Assembly (NCBI GenBank): GCA_009823505.1
Contig: VZQC01006589.1
Coordinates: forward strand, 4,998,726-5,062,725
Reading direction: 5' to 3'
Source: Rhizomys pruinosus
Taxonomy: Eukaryota; Chordata; Mammalia; Rodentia; Spalacidae
Length of the DNA: 64,000 nucleotides
The stretch's first letter is position 1, and the number at the start of each line of letters is the position of its first letter. The notes below the pieces were generated by a model. That model was not told where the DNA came from and searched no databases. It saw only the letters and a program-made list of their open reading frames with translations. Made by a program: the position numbers and the translations under genes. Below, one piece after another: positions 54,987-64,000 of this stretch.

Positions 54987-56339
54987 AAAATGTGTCTTAT
55001 TTGCTTCCCATAGAGCTTTGCTTTTAAATATTCTTTGCAGAAAAAATTACAGCTTGTGCCAGCAGATCACAGGCCATCAGGAGGACACATATCAGTCAAG
55101 GCGCAAATAAGAAATAATTGCCAGGCTCAAAATCGGATAATTTGAGGTGGGTTAATTTTGACATTAAGAGGAACTACAAAGACTGTTACAATGATCTGGG
55201 GTTTGTATAACTTGCTACTATCCTAGGGAAGGTACAGAAACTTAGAGAGAAAAGAATAATAATGGAAAGTCCATAGCATTTCAAAGAACAGTGACCTCTG
55301 TCCAATGTTATTGCAAAATTATTGGCAAAGAGGAAGCAAGAGATAGAAATGTCCTGATATGCCCCTGTTTCCTTCCAGTCTGCCTGGGATCCCAAAGGGA
55401 CAGGCATGGTAGCATGTTCTATGCAAGTGTTGTCCTCAGCAGGAAACATTGTGGAACAGGGTAAAGAGTGGATGTCCATACACAAACAGCAAATAGTCTA
55501 CATGGAAGACTGGCAATATTACTCAAAGGGTTAAAATTAAAATACAGTGACTCCATTTTCCCTCACTCTGTACTTCTTCTCCTCCTCCTACTTCCATGAA
55601 TGTGTATAATAGTAATAGCAATAAATCTTTAGAAAACTCACAACAAAATATTTACACAAGCAGCAAGTTTATAAATAGAAAACTGTCAGCAGCAAATTTT
55701 TTGAATTGACTATATATCAAGTATGCTGTTTGTCCCTTGGGAACTTGGTCAGCACTGATATGGTGGACTAAATAGACTGAGAATGAGCCACTTTGGCAAT
55801 TCCTAACTTCTTAGGGCCTAATCAGTGCACAAGTTCACAACCCTACCATATAAAAGCAGTGTTGAAGCTTAGTCTAAAAACTATCTCATCTCTTTTCATT
55901 TACCAGAAAAATTCATGGAAACAAACATGCACATTTTGTCCATCTGAGTAGATATCTCATGAAAACTAATAAAATGATAGCAGCCTACAAGTTCTCATGA
56001 GCTGTTCAATTGTGACTGAGACTATTCCTTGGAGACAAACCTTACCAGTTTTCTATGGCCAGTTTCAGCCAGTCAGCATAGGAATGGTCTGAAGACATGG
56101 CAATGGTGGGAAGGCATCTGTGCTCTTCGTCCTAATAGCTTTCGGTGAAACACTATCTGAGCTGTGCTTTCTGACCTGGAACAGAAGGAAAGCTGAGTTT
56201 AGCTGGAGTCTTCAGTCCATCCCACCACTAGCACCTTAACTAGTAGTCTGCAGCCTTAATACCTACACAGGATTTCTTTTTTAATTTTTTTTTATTTTAG
56301 GTGTTACTAATCTTTTATGTTAATAGTATTTGACCAATT
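54987..56339. other. Unassigned sequence
   Basis: No SINE, L1 or LTR that I can recognise. A 99-codon minus-strand frame (55186-55485) has no visible domain. Together with 25.0-26.7 kb it is the most unique-looking part of the window. Confidence 0.45.
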
Positions 56340-56633
56340 GGGTTTTTTAAAAATTAATTAATTTATATTTTTTTATCAAATCTAGACCCATGTTCCCCCC
56401 ATCCCCCCACCCCACCAGAGCTCATGCATTCTGCCAAACATGCTTTTTATCTCTTTCTCAGTCTTTCTCAATATTCTCCATGTGGAAGTTGACTGTTTTG
56501 AGCAGAAGTTCACTGTTTCAGTCAGTTCTTTGATGCAGGCCTTTCTGTTGTTGTTTCCATTGTTTCCAACATGCATCACTCCCAACTGCTTGGACAAAAG
56601 CTCAAGGGGCCAATGCACAAGAAATACGTACAA

Positions 56634-56794
56634 GCCGGGCATGGTGGTGCACGCCTTTAATCTAGCACTTGGGAGGCCAGAGGCAGGCGGATCTTTGTGG
56701 AGTTCAAGGCCAGCCGGGTCTACAGAGTGAGTTCCAGGACAGCTGGGGCTACAGGGGAGACCTGTCCTCAAAAAGACAAAAAAAAAAAAAAAAA
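56634..56794 (+). repeat. B1 SINE in L1 3' UTR
   Basis: GCCGGGCATGGTGG to an A-run of 18. AAGAAATACGTACAA (56619-56633) and AAGAAATACTTACAA (56795-56809) are the target copies. Confidence 0.96.
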
Positions 56795-57752
56795 AAGAAA
56801 TACTTACAACAGGTAATTGGTACTAGCATCCACAGATGAGGGATACCATTCGTCATTTGTTTTTCTGGAAGTGTGTTATTCACTCAGCATGAGGTCCTCT
56901 AGCTCCAGTCATTTCCTGCAAAGCTCATGATGTCATCTTTCTTACTGCTGCAAGAACTCCATGTTGTAGATATATCACATTTCTCTATCCTCTCATCAGC
57001 TGAGGGGCATTTGGGTTGGTCCCGCTCCTTGCATTGTGAAGAGAGCTGAAATAAACATGGCATGCATGTATCTCTGTGGTGGGGTGAGTCTTGAGGGTAC
57101 ATGCCTAGGAGTGGTATGGTGGGTCAGGTGGCAAGTTCATTCCAAGTCTTCCAAGGTTCTCCACACGCTTTCCATAGTGGCTGCATGAGTTTACATTCCC
57201 ACCAGCAGTGATGAGTGTTCCCCTTTCCCACAACCTCTGCAGCACTTGGTATCATTTGTTTTTCTTGATCCAGCCAGTCTTATTAGAGTAAGATGATATC
57301 TTAAAGTGGTTTTTGATTGCATTTCCTTAATGATTAGGATGTTTGAACACTTCTTAAGATGTTTTCAGCCATCTCTAATTCCTCACTTGTGAAGTCTCGT
57401 TCAGTCTTTGCTCCATCTATTGAGTGGGTCATTTGTTTGCTTTCTTCTTTGTTTTGGAGTATTTTATATATTCTGGAAATCAATGCTTTGTCAGATGTTT
57501 CTTGGGGTGAAGGTTTCCCCCCACTCTGTGGGATTCCTTCACTTCCTTGAGGTTTCTTTTGATGTACAGAAGCTTTTGAGTTAATGAAGTCCCATTTGTC
57601 AAATTGTCTACTTAATTTGCACAGCTGATGTCTGATTTAGGAAGTCTTTCCTATGCCTATGTCTGTAGTCTGCTCCTAACTTTTTCTTCTATCACCTTCA
57701 GAGTTTGGGGTTTCACGTTGAGGTCTTTTGATCCATCTGGAGTTGACTTTTA

Positions 57753-57946
57753 TTTATTATTTATTTATTTAGTTATTATTTATTATTTATTTAGTTATTG
57801 TGGTCCTTTGTTGGACAGGGTCTCCCTGTAGCTCTGGCTGTCCGGGAACTCACTCTGTAGACCAGGCTGGCCTCGAGCTCACAGAGATCCGCGTGCCTCT
57901 GCCTCCCAAGTGCTAGGATTAAAGGCGTGCGCCACCACGCCCAGCA
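57753..57946 (-). repeat. B1 SINE with long TTTA-type tail
   Basis: Antisense B1 (about 57795-57946), preceded by about 40 bp of TTTATTATTTATTTA repeats that form its tail. Confidence 0.94.
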
Positions 57947-58156
57947 TTTATTTATTTCTGTATGTGTATCAATGTACTGTCTGCATGCAAGTCTGTGCAC
58001 CCGTGTCCTGCAATGCCGCGGAGGTCAGAAGAGGGTTTCGGATTCTCCTGGAACTGGAGTTCTCCAGGAATTGGAGTTTCAGACGGTTCTCGGTCGCCAT
58101 GTGGGTGCTGGGGATCGAACCCAGGTCCTCTGTAAGAGCTGTCGGCGCTCTTAACC
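57947..58156 (-). repeat. B2 SINE (long form), 5'-truncated, abutting B1
   Basis: Antisense B2 ending at GCTCTTAACC, so the first 20-odd bases are missing. GGAGTTGACTTTTA stands before the B1 tail (57739-57752) and after the B2 (58157-58170), thus flanking the pair. Confidence 0.95.
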
Positions 58157-59030
58157 GGAGTTGACTTTTATACAGGGCGAGAGGTAGGGGTTTACTTTCA
58201 TTCTTCTACAAGTGGTGATCTAGTTTTGCCAACAGCACTTGCTGAAGATGCTGTCTTTTCTCCATTGTGTCTTCTTGGCCCCCTTGTCAAATATGAGATG
58301 GCTGAAATTGTATGTGCTCAGGTTTGGATCTTCGGTTTTGTTCCATTGGTCAACAGGTATGTTTTTGTGCCAGTGCCAGGCTGTTTTTATGACTATAGCC
58401 CTGTAGTATAGTTTGAAGTCTGGTATAGAGATCCCCCCTGTGCAGCTCTTTTCGCTCAGGGTTGTTTTGGCTATTCGGGGTCTTTTGTTTTCCAAATGAA
58501 TTTAAGTACCCTTTTATCCAAGCCTGTGAAAAAACTTAGGGATTTTAATTGGGATTGTGTTAAATCTATACAAGAGTTTGGGTAGAATGGACATTTTTAC
58601 AATGTTAATTTTCCCAATCCATGAGCATGGGAGGTTTTTCCATCTTCTGATGTCTTCTTCAATTTCTTTCTTTAAGGGTTTAAAATTTTTGTTGTAGAGA
58701 TCTTTGGTGTCTTTGGTTAGGTTTGTTCCTAGGTGTTTTATTGTTTTTTTGAGGCTATTGTGAGTGGGAAGGTCTCCTTGAATTTCTTCTCCAGTTGCTT
58801 GTTGTTGGTGTAAAGAAAGGCCACTTTCTGAATTTTTTAGGTTAATTTTGTATCCTGCCACTTTGCTGAAGCTGTTAATCATTTCTAGGTGTTTTCTGGT
58901 GAAGTTTTTTAGCATCCCTTAAGTAAATAATCATATCATCAGCAAATAGGGATAGCTTAACTTCCTCTTTTCCAATTAGTACTCCTTTAATTTCATTTTC
59001 TTACCTTATTGCTCTCGCAAGTGTTTTACA

Positions 59031-59539
59031 GACAGAATTCCTTAAAGACCTCTAAAGTTTATTGAGTACCTACAAAAAATTAACTAATTTTTTGCCTAGA
59101 TTTCTTTTCAACAATACTACAAACTCAATGCAAATAATCATCTAAAAGATAATACACACATTATAAAGATTCATAAATATTGAAACATTTATTTCTGCTG
59201 GCTATATTTCAAATTAGTAGAAGATGCTATGCTTGTTACAGACAGAGAAACAGAATGATCAGCCTTTTCCAGCTGTGAACTCTTTGGGCAACAATAACAT
59301 TTGTACTAGCAAAAATATGCCTAATTGTGCAATAGTGATACAAATATTGTGTGAGTAGCCAGTTGTCTTCTAATTAGCTTTAAGGTCCACTTAACAGGAT
59401 GTCCACAATTGACACTGTTATCAGGCTAGACAAGTCACAGGCCATAGAGGAGAATTTACTACTATTATTTTGCTAAATAGACATTGCACTGACTGACAAT
59501 GACTTACTATACCCATAGATCAGTACATCCTGCATTCTA
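59031..59539. other. Unassigned AT-rich sequence
   Basis: No element recognised. Confidence 0.5.
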
Positions 59540-60125
59540 ACCAAGAGCACTACAAATGGTCAATGTGCAGAAAATAAGAGACTGCAGCATGCTCAGTCCT
59601 GAATGGAACACATATATGGCCCCTTCTCCTTTCCAAGGCTCAGGGATCATAGCAGAAGAGCCATGGAAAGATTTCCTGTGTTGTCTGGACACCACAGCAT
59701 ATTTGCACATATGAACCCATAGCACGTGTGACAGCATGCACAAGACTTATGCAAACCCAAGCCAGACAGGGGCCCAGCCTGGTTAAGGGGGTAGGCAGAA
59801 AGCTCCAGCTCCAGCTGAGGATCTATGAGCAACTGATAGGTTCTGGGAGAGGGAGAGTCAGTTTCCCTTACTGGTGTTATACTTGGTATGTTGACCAGGA
59901 TCAAGAGGATGGACCCACACACAGGAGTATTTGGGAGGCCTAAATTGGTATTGACATGCCTTTTAAAAGATAATTAGTTAATTAATTAATTAAAACGATA
60001 GATAATAATGGAGAAAATGAGGTTTGTAGGGGTATAGTGGGTAGGATCTGGAAAGGAGGAAGGAGTCTGAATATGATCAAATACACTGTATAAAATGCTA
60101 GAATTAATAAGTTTTAGTTAAAAAG
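59540..60125 (+). mobile_element. L1 3' UTR (Lx-like), 5'-truncated
   Basis: ACAGCATGCACAAGACTTAT, AAGCCAGACAGGGGCCCAGC, CAGCTGAGGATCTATGAGC, AGTATTTGGGAGGCC and GAATATGATCAAATACACTG follow rodent L1 3' UTR order closely. A TTAA repeat (59968-59993) is internal. Confidence 0.78.
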
Positions 60126-60270
60126 GGAAAAATATTACTGGTTGGCCAGGTTACTCTTCTAGATTAAAAAAATCCATAAGTTTACAAACATCCAGTGTTA
60201 ACATGTTTTTATATCTATTCTGTTCTCCAAAAGACTTCAAATAAAGGGCTCTTAAATAAAGCATAATTGC

Positions 60271-60524
60271 GGGGCTGGAGAGATGGCCTAGCGGTTAAGA
60301 GCGCCGACCGCTCTTACAGAGGAACCGGGTTCGATCCCCAACACCCACATGGCGGCCGAGAACCGTCCGAAACTCCAATTCCAGGAGAACTCCAGTTCCA
60401 GGGGAATCCGACACCCTCTTCTGAGCTCTGCGGCATTGCACGACACGGGTGCACAAACCTGCATGCAGACAGTACATTCATACACATACAGAAATAAAAT
60501 AAAAAAATTAAAAAAATATATATA
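60271..60524 (+). repeat. B2 SINE (long form), first of a pair
   Basis: Near-consensus B2. The core carries a 17-bp tandem duplication (60371-60387 and 60388-60404, two differences). The tail AAATAAAATAAAAAAATTAA runs directly into a B1. Confidence 0.97.
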
Positions 60525-60680
60525 GCCGGGCATGGTGGCGCACGCCTTTAATCCTAGCACTTGGGAGGCAGAGGCAGGCGGATCTTTATGAATTCAAGGC
60601 CAGCCTGGTCTGCAGAGTAAGTTCCAGGACAGCTGGGACTACAGGGAGACCCTGTCTCGAAAAGACCAAAAAAAAAAAAA
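60525..60680 (+). repeat. B1 SINE, second of a pair
   Basis: Near-consensus B1, ending in an A-run. AAAGCATAATTGC at 60258-60270 and 60681-60693 flanks the B2-B1 pair as a whole. Confidence 0.97.
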
Positions 60681-60693
60681 AAAGCATAATTGC

Positions 60694-61352
60694 CTAGACT
60701 TACTTCCAGATGTATAGAGTAACAGCAGCACAGAATCTTAGCAGTGTTTTAGGTTGGAATGTCTAAGAAATTTTACAGGGTTTAGAAATTTGGACTCAAT
60801 GACCTAAGGCAAGGAATTTACTAGAATGGCTAAATTTGTCACTGAGGATTTCTTGCTGAAAGAATTAGCTAAGGGAATTTCAAATTCTCAGTACATTATT
60901 TACACATATCCTATATTTACTGTGATTATCATCCAAGGTAATGGCTGGTTACAGTTTAATCCATGATGTGCATGCTCACATTCTTATTGTTTTGAATTAA
61001 CAGTATTCAGGTCAAACAAAGATTGAGCTTCCTAGGCTCATTTGGTATTATAAAAATATTTGTTCTTTGCCACTGAATAAATAACTGATTCTACAATGAA
61101 GAGACAAGAATTAAATTTTAATTTATTGGGACCCCTTCATTGAAGTTCGCTCAGTATTTTCTATATAAGCAATAAATACAATGAAGAAAACAATGAAAGA
61201 AACTCTAAAAGTTGTGTTCAGTACCAAGTAGAACGCAGAGGTTTAGAAATGTGAATAAATTGTATGGCTATTATTTCTTCCACTGTATGTTATCAGAATT
61301 TATTTCATTTTACAAAAATGTATAAATAAAAATTTTAAAGTAACTTTTTGGC

Positions 61353-61353
<1 letters not shown>
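60694..61353. other. Unassigned AT-rich sequence
   Basis: No element recognised. Confidence 0.5.

Positions 61354-61388
<35 letters not shown>
61354..61388 (+). repeat. (GT)n microsatellite
   Basis: About 17 GT units, followed by GTTT/AGTT-rich sequence. Confidence 0.96.
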
Positions 61389-61391
<3 letters not shown>

Positions 61392-61412
61392 TCTGTTAGT
61401 TAGTTTGTTTGT

Positions 61413-61545
61413 TTGTACAGAGACTCCCTATTACTCCAGCTCACCTGGAAGTCACTATGTTGACCAGGCTGTACTTGATCTCACAAAGATCAACAAGCCT
61501 TTGCCTCTTGAGTGCTGGGATTAAAGGCATACACCATCATGCCAA
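61413..61545 (-). repeat. B1 SINE, older
   Basis: CAGAGACTCCCTATTACTCC to GGCATACACCATCATGCC, antisense B1. Confidence 0.9.
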
Positions 61546-61699
61546 GATTTTACCATTTCTAAAAGTTATTTTGTTAATTCTTTGATAATTTGATAGTGTA
61601 TATGATCATATTCCTTCCCAGCTCCTCCGTTTAACTCTTCTCTGATCCACCCCACCTCCCTACTCCCAAACTTCATGTCCTTTTTAAAACTTTTTAATT

Positions 61700-62142
61700 G
61701 TATTTTATTTTATTTTTATTGAGCATTTGTACATCTCATACAATGGTTTCCAGTCAAACCCAGTCTTTCCCATTCCCCAACCCCTCATCAGAACTCATGC
61801 ATTACATCATATGAGCTAAGTGCTATCCAGTCAACCTCTTGAACCCAGATGTCCTTCTATGCAAAGTCATCCACTGGAGCCTAGTCAGAACATCTAGCTA
61901 TCTTAGGTAAGGCCTACTCTTCCTCACTCTGCAGTATTCATTCTCCCATAGTTCTCAGTCCAAGGCCAGTCCCCTACCAATTTCTCTAGCTCCACTCTGA
62001 GACCTCGTCTGAGTCGGCATGGGACCCATGCCTAATGTCAACATCACCCCAGGTTCACATGTGGAAGCTTCTAGTCAACTGGAAGCCACTGCTTTCCTAC
62101 ATTCATAACCAGCCCTGACTCTTACAATCTCCCTCCCCCCTC
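61700..62142 (-). mobile_element. L1 3' UTR, minus strand
   Basis: CATCAGAACTCATGCATTAC, CAACCTCTTGAACCCAGATG and GACCTCGTCTGAGTCGGCAT are the complement of the 3' UTR seen in sense at 46.2-46.5 kb. Confidence 0.72.
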
Positions 62143-62275
62143 TTACATACATGACAGTGTACCATTCATACAAATAAAATAAAAATAATTGAAATAAATA
62201 TTTATTATTTAAAAAATAATTAAAAATAATTAATTTTATTTTATTTGTATGAGTGCTACACTGTCATGTATGTAA
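62143..62275. repeat. Inverted repeat, 48-bp arms
   Basis: The left arm (62143-62190) and right arm (62228-62275) are complementary except for a few bases, around a 37-base AT-rich loop. The right arm is the tail end of the adjacent antisense B2, so the left arm is a copy of that tail in the opposite direction. Confidence 0.85.
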
Positions 62276-62425
62276 GTGCACCTGTGTTATCCAGTGCCCT
62301 TGGAGGACAGAAGAGGGCATAAAATCCCCTGAAACTAGAGTTATGGAAGGCTGTTTGCCACGATGTGACTGCTGAGCTTCAAACCTGAGTTCTGCAAGAA
62401 CTGCTGAGCCATCTCTCCAGCCCCC
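62228..62425 (-). repeat. B2 SINE, older
   Basis: Antisense B2, from the tail TTTATTTGTATGAGTGC to GAGCCATCTCTCCAGCCCCC. Confidence 0.93.
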
Positions 62426-62429
62426 ATAT

Positions 62430-63290
62430 CCTTTTTTACTGTTATTTAACAATCAGTTAACTGCAATTTGTGCTGTCTGTATACTGGGTGTGGGTCTCTC
62501 GCTTCAATGTGGTCAGCCTACCACTAGTTACATTCTTAAAGAAAACTGACTCTTCCTCCCCCAGAAGCGACCAATTTTCCTTATCTCTTCAGTTAGGAGT
62601 GGAGGCCTTGTGATACCCTTCCTTGCTAGATTGTTGAGTGGCTTGATATTATGCAGGTCCTCTTCAGGAGGAGGCTGCTCTGAGTTCATGAGTGTCACAG
62701 TCCTGTCACATCTGGAAGACACAGTTTTGCCCCCATCCTCCCTGACCTCTGGCTTTTACAATATTTCTACCCTCTCTTCTGCAATAGTCCTTGAGCTTTG
62801 GGGAGGGGTTGTGATACAGATGTTTCATTTGTGGCCCAGCACACCACTGACACCTATTCTCTTTATTTTCGCCAATTGTGAGTTTTTGTATTAACTGCCA
62901 TCACTGACGAGGTCTGAGAGCTCTACTAATCTATAGGTAGAGAGGTATAAATTTACAGGGCAGTTTAATACCATGTCCCCTTAGCAAAATCATAGTGGAT
63001 TCACCCTAGGGCCTCTAGCTAAGGGCTTTTCGTTAGAATTGCAATACCAGGCATGTGCTTGCTCCTGTGGAGTGGGGCTTAAATTCAATCAGGTGGTTCT
63101 TTGTTGTTTTTTCTTTTGTTGTTTGTTTTGTTTTGTGTGTGTGTGCCACTGTTGCACTGAGGGAAATGCCGGTCATTACTGCAGTTCACATGGGTCACAT
63201 CTGGGTGTGGCTGTTGGTCTTTCCCCCGATCAGATTACTTAATGTTTTAGTAGTTATTCCTTGAACTATGCTAGAATCTTCCTTAGAGTG
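62430..63290 (-). mobile_element. L1 3' UTR (Lx-like), minus strand
   Basis: GCAATAGTCCTTGAGC, GGGGAGGGGTTGTGATACAG, GCCAATTGTGAGTTTTTGT, GCTCCTGTGGAGTGGGG and CATTACTGCAGTTCACATGG are in the order I remember for antisense Lx 3' UTR. A T/G-rich run (63085-63145) is internal. Confidence 0.75.
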
Positions 63291-63439
63291 CCTTGTATGA
63301 ATGTCATCTCACAGAAAAGTTCATTAATCCTTGTGGCAGAAATTTGTATTTCACTGATACCTGAGTTATTTCCTTAGGCCTATATGGAACTGAAGTCTAC
63401 ACAAACTTCCACTTCTATTTAAATAGTGTCTGTTATCTG

Positions 63440-63727
63440 TACTGGCTACTTTTCTCATTGCTGTGACTATATACCCTACCAAGAAGTAGCCTAAGGGAGG
63501 AGAAGTTTTCTTTGGCTTAGAGTTTAGAATGGACACACTCTACCATGGTGGAGAAGGTGTGGGGGCAGGAATGGAAAGGGGACAGCAGGTTGTAGAGTAT
63601 CTAGGAAAGTAGCCCTCAGCCATCAAACCCAAAGGCCTATCCACAACCTTGAAAAACAGTGCCACCAACTAGAGGGCAAGCATGCAAACACATGAGTTTG
63701 CAGAAGACATTTCACATTCGAACCACA
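63440..63727 (-). mobile_element. MaLR-type LTR, minus strand
   Basis: It starts with the complement of an LTR end (CTTTTCTCATTGCTGTGA) and finishes with the complement of an LTR start (ACATTCGAACCACA). ACCATGGTGGAGAAGG is a common internal phrase of such LTRs. Confidence 0.68.
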
Positions 63728-64000
63728 TTATCAATAGCTTAATTTTTATTATTGATGTTTGTTAAAATTGCTTACCAAGTATTGGATTATACCTAAAAAG
63801 TATGATAATCAAAAGAAGTTATAATTTGAAAGCTACACATTGAAAACCTAAAATGTCTGCCAAAAAGAAAGATAGAATGGCCTTAAATGAAGCCTGCTTG
63901 TTGTTTAAAAGGCAAACATAACTACTTTTTCAATAATTCTAGAAGCTGGAAATAACAGGAAACAGATTTTCATTTGCTGTGAAACTGAAACCTAGGTTAT
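63728..64000. other. Unassigned AT-rich end of window
   Basis: No element recognised. Confidence 0.5.

Larger units (their letters stand above)
56340..59030 (-). mobile_element. L1, 5'-truncated, minus strand
   Basis: On the minus strand it carries the RT catalytic FADDMI region (about 58930-58952), the rest of ORF2, the cysteine-rich end (about 57160-57300) and a 3' UTR (56370-56618) of a different type from the L1 at 33.8 kb. A 133-codon remnant of RT/thumb (58514-58915) is the longest open piece. Truncation lies near 59030. A B1 in the 3' UTR and a B1/B2 pair in ORF2 interrupt it. Not functional. Confidence 0.9.

Overview
The window looks like intergenic DNA from a muroid rodent. B1 and B2 SINEs are found throughout in both orientations, with some ID, B3 and B4 copies, several LINE-1 (L1) elements, and rodent MaLR/ERVL-type LTR elements. 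The B1 and B2 copies differ in detail from the mouse and rat forms as I remember them, so a cricetid or another non-murine muroid is likely; I cannot name the species. I see no complete protein-coding host gene, no tRNA or rRNA gene and no CRISPR array. Open frames in the window are explained by L1, MaLR, antisense B2 or simple repeats.

Layout. 0-1.6 kb: a SINE cluster. 1.6-7.4 kb: a long, frameshifted L1 with two promoter monomers at its 5' end, stopping at an unresolved base (7381). 7.4-7.6 kb: an ancient MER20. 8.6-9.1 kb: a CpG island with NRF1- and Sp1-type motifs and a possible first exon ending at a splice donor (8970/8971); this is the only good candidate for host gene regulation. 9.8-16.5 kb: dense SINEs and a MaLR element (12.5-14.55 kb), many copies carrying an unusual number of single-base indels. 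17-25 kb: L1 3' UTR pieces, an LTR-like block, a very old L1 (20.0-23.0 kb), a MIR and a B2 with clear target-site duplications. 26.83-28.86 kb: a full-length MaLR element with 5-bp target duplications, a Leu-tRNA-type primer site and the longest open frame of the window (250 codons). 29.4-33.7 kb: LTR and MaLR-internal pieces. 33.66-39.75 kb: a B1 followed by a nearly full-length L1, placed inside MaLR sequence and broken by two B2 insertions.

40-47 kb: antisense L1, a direction switch at about 45.71 kb, and a sense L1 that passes from the end of ORF1 to the 3' UTR. 47.8-48.2 kb: two opposed L1 3' ends around an AT tract. 50-51.2 kb: several microsatellites and a second unresolved base (50647). 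51.59-52.19 kb: a well-preserved solo LTR on the minus strand. 52.5-56.3 kb: mostly unassigned, with an old L1 trace and one B2. 56.3-59.0 kb: an antisense L1 with nested SINEs. 59.5-64 kb: L1 3' UTRs, a B2-B1 pair, a fold-back at a B2 tail and a terminal MaLR LTR.

The window holds no gene pathway. Its interest lies in the history of the mobile elements: paired SINEs sharing one target duplication, a B1-L1 junction, a B2 subfamily marked by a 17-bp internal duplication, L1s with different 3' UTRs, and the CpG island. All repeat family names come from visual comparison with remembered consensus sequences, so subfamily names are tentative.
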